Positions 31,525-32,423 of a DNA stretch of 32,423 bases are shown one piece after another. A program made the position numbers and the translations under genes. The DNA comes from Pseudomonadales bacterium (GTDB lineage Bacteria; Pseudomonadota; Gammaproteobacteria; Pseudomonadales; Azotimanducaceae): NCBI GenBank assembly GCA_017854255.1, contig JAFMIA010000029.1:2907-35329 (forward strand), written 5' to 3'. The notes beneath the pieces were generated by a model, which was not told the origin of the DNA, did not search any database, and worked only from the letters and a program-made list of their open reading frames with translations. Position 1 is the first letter of the stretch; each line of letters opens with the position of its first letter.

Positions 31525-32423
31525 ATGGATTTGAAATTTGGACTGGCAACGCCCAGTCAATTGTGGTCGCTGCAATGGGCTGATCGGCAGGCGTTGCTGA
31601 ACGAGATCGATGACGGTGGCTTTACGCATGTATTCTTAGCCGATCATGTCTCTTTTCGAAATGGTGCAGGGGCTGATGGGTTTGTTGAGGCCGCAGCGCT
31701 TGCTCAACTGCACCCCAGTTTGGGTGTCATGATCAGCATTTATTTATTGCCTTTACGACATCCGCTGCCCGTGGCCCGGCAGTTGGCGTCGATGGCGAGA
31801 GTTGCGCCCGGACGGTTTACGTTTGGGGTTGGTATTGGCGGTGAAGATCCTCACGAGCTTGCTGTGTGCGGGGTTAACCCTCGGCAGCGTGGTGTTCGCG
31901 CCAACGAATCCTTGACGATCATTCAAGGGCTGCTTCGAGGTGAGACGGTGTCTTTCTCGGGGCAAGCCTTTGAAATCGATAGTGCGGTCATTCGGCCGAC
32001 GCCTGCAATTGCGATTCCAACGCTGGTGGGCGGTCGGTCTGATGCGGCGCTTAAGCGCACTGCGCGGTTTGGCGATGGCTGGATTGGGGTGTGGTGCTCG
32101 GTCAAACGCTATGCGCAAGCGGTTGCAATGATCGAAGCGGAAGCCATCGCTCTCGGCCGAAACAACGTGGATTGGTGTCACGGTTACCAGCCTTGGGTTG
32201 GGGTGGATTGGAGCAGTACCGAGACGGCCAAGGCCGCGGTCAAATCCGGCATGGAAGCGTTTTATAAGATCCCCTTCGAACAGTTTGAGCGCTATACGCC
32301 GGCTGGCACGCCTTTAGAGGTTGCGGCGCAATTAGCGCCCTATGCCCGGGCTGGTTGCAAAATGTTCAACCTAAAAGTCTGCGCCGAGCATCCCGAGGAA
32401 GAAGTTGCCCTCGGTGCGGCAGT
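31525..32423 (+). CDS. LLM-class flavin-dependent oxidoreductase, C-terminus cut by window end
   Basis: From the ATG at 31525 the frame is open for 299 codons to the right edge, so the C-terminus is missing. Luciferase-like hallmarks are the first strand MDLKFGLATPSQLWSL, GFTHVFLADHVSF, VAPGRFTFGVGIGGEDPHEL and PTLVGGRSDAALKRTARFGDGW. It would use FMNH2 or F420 to oxidise or reduce a small organic substrate. It follows the HsaA-like gene by 37 bp; both flavin enzymes may act in the same pathway, or one may depend on a shared reductase. It is only distantly similar to the LLM protein at 5580. Confidence 0.9.
   Translation, partial: MDLKFGLATPSQLWSLQWADRQALLNEIDDGGFTHVFLADHVSFRNGAGADGFVEAAALAQLHPSLGVMISIYLLPLRHPLPVARQLASMARVAPGRFTFGVGIGGEDPHELAVCGVNPRQRGVRANESLTIIQGLLRGETVSFSGQAFEIDSAVIRPTPAIAIPTLVGGRSDAALKRTARFGDGWIGVWCSVKRYAQAVAMIEAEAIALGRNNVDWCHGYQPWVGVDWSSTETAKAAVKSGMEAFYKIPFEQFERYTPAGTPLEVAAQLAPYARAGCKMFNLKVCAEHPEEEVALGAA

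Noticed and set aside
15527-32423. Oxygenase cluster considered as a natural-product biosynthetic gene cluster
   Set aside because: No polyketide synthase, peptide synthetase, terpene cyclase or transporter gene is present; a dehalogenase and AcnD-PrpF fit catabolism better.
1-32423. Search for phage, transposon, toxin-antitoxin or defence genes
   Set aside because: No transposase, integrase, terminal repeats, att-like duplications or defence domains could be recognised.

Overview
The window reads as a chromosomal segment of a Gram-negative bacterium, most likely a marine or soil gammaproteobacterium. The support is an outer-membrane CusC-like channel with a CusBA pump, a CueR-type regulator, an AcnD/PrpF pair and a dense set of oxygenase genes. 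The taxonomic call is inference; there is no rRNA, tRNA or marker gene here. I see no insertion sequence, integrase, CRISPR array or RNA gene. Both edges cut through genes: an amidohydrolase on the left (minus strand) and a luciferase-like flavin oxidoreductase on the right (plus strand).

Left part (1-7.0 kb). A truncated amidohydrolase is divergent from a TetR regulator. Next come an AraC-family regulator preceded by a small coiled-coil hypothetical gene, then a roughly 0.7 kb stretch without a convincing gene. A CDP-alcohol phosphatidyltransferase and a TagD-like cytidylyltransferase follow as a compact pair, suggesting synthesis or remodelling of a phospholipid head group. A VOC-family protein and an LLM flavin oxidoreductase follow.

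Copper/silver block (6.6-15.3 kb). A CueR-type regulator faces a MerR-class promoter (19-bp spacer and a 17-bp dyad). That promoter would drive a DUF4396 membrane protein, a His/Met/Cys-rich exported CopL-like protein, and cusC-cusB-cusA with 4-nt ATGA overlaps. A PepSY transmembrane protein lies convergent at the end. The predicted transcription start falls on the DUF4396 start codon, so that message may be leaderless. The CusB homologue has an unusually long His-rich tail.

Catabolic island (15.5-32.4 kb). It holds a DUF2520-type Rossmann protein, a Baeyer-Villiger monooxygenase, a TetR regulator divergent from a fatty-acid-hydroxylase/sterol-desaturase protein, two convergent TauD/TfdA dioxygenases, an isopenicillin-N-synthase-like dioxygenase divergent from a Rieske oxygenase alpha subunit, and a subfamily-I haloalkane dehalogenase. 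AcnD-PrpF of the 2-methylcitrate cycle then lies divergent from an acyl-CoA-dehydrogenase-fold monooxygenase and an LLM oxidoreductase. Taken together this looks like a pathway that hydroxylates, dehalogenates and ring-opens an alicyclic or terpenoid/steroid-like (possibly halogenated) substrate and sends a propionyl unit into central metabolism. The substrate is not determined by the sequence.
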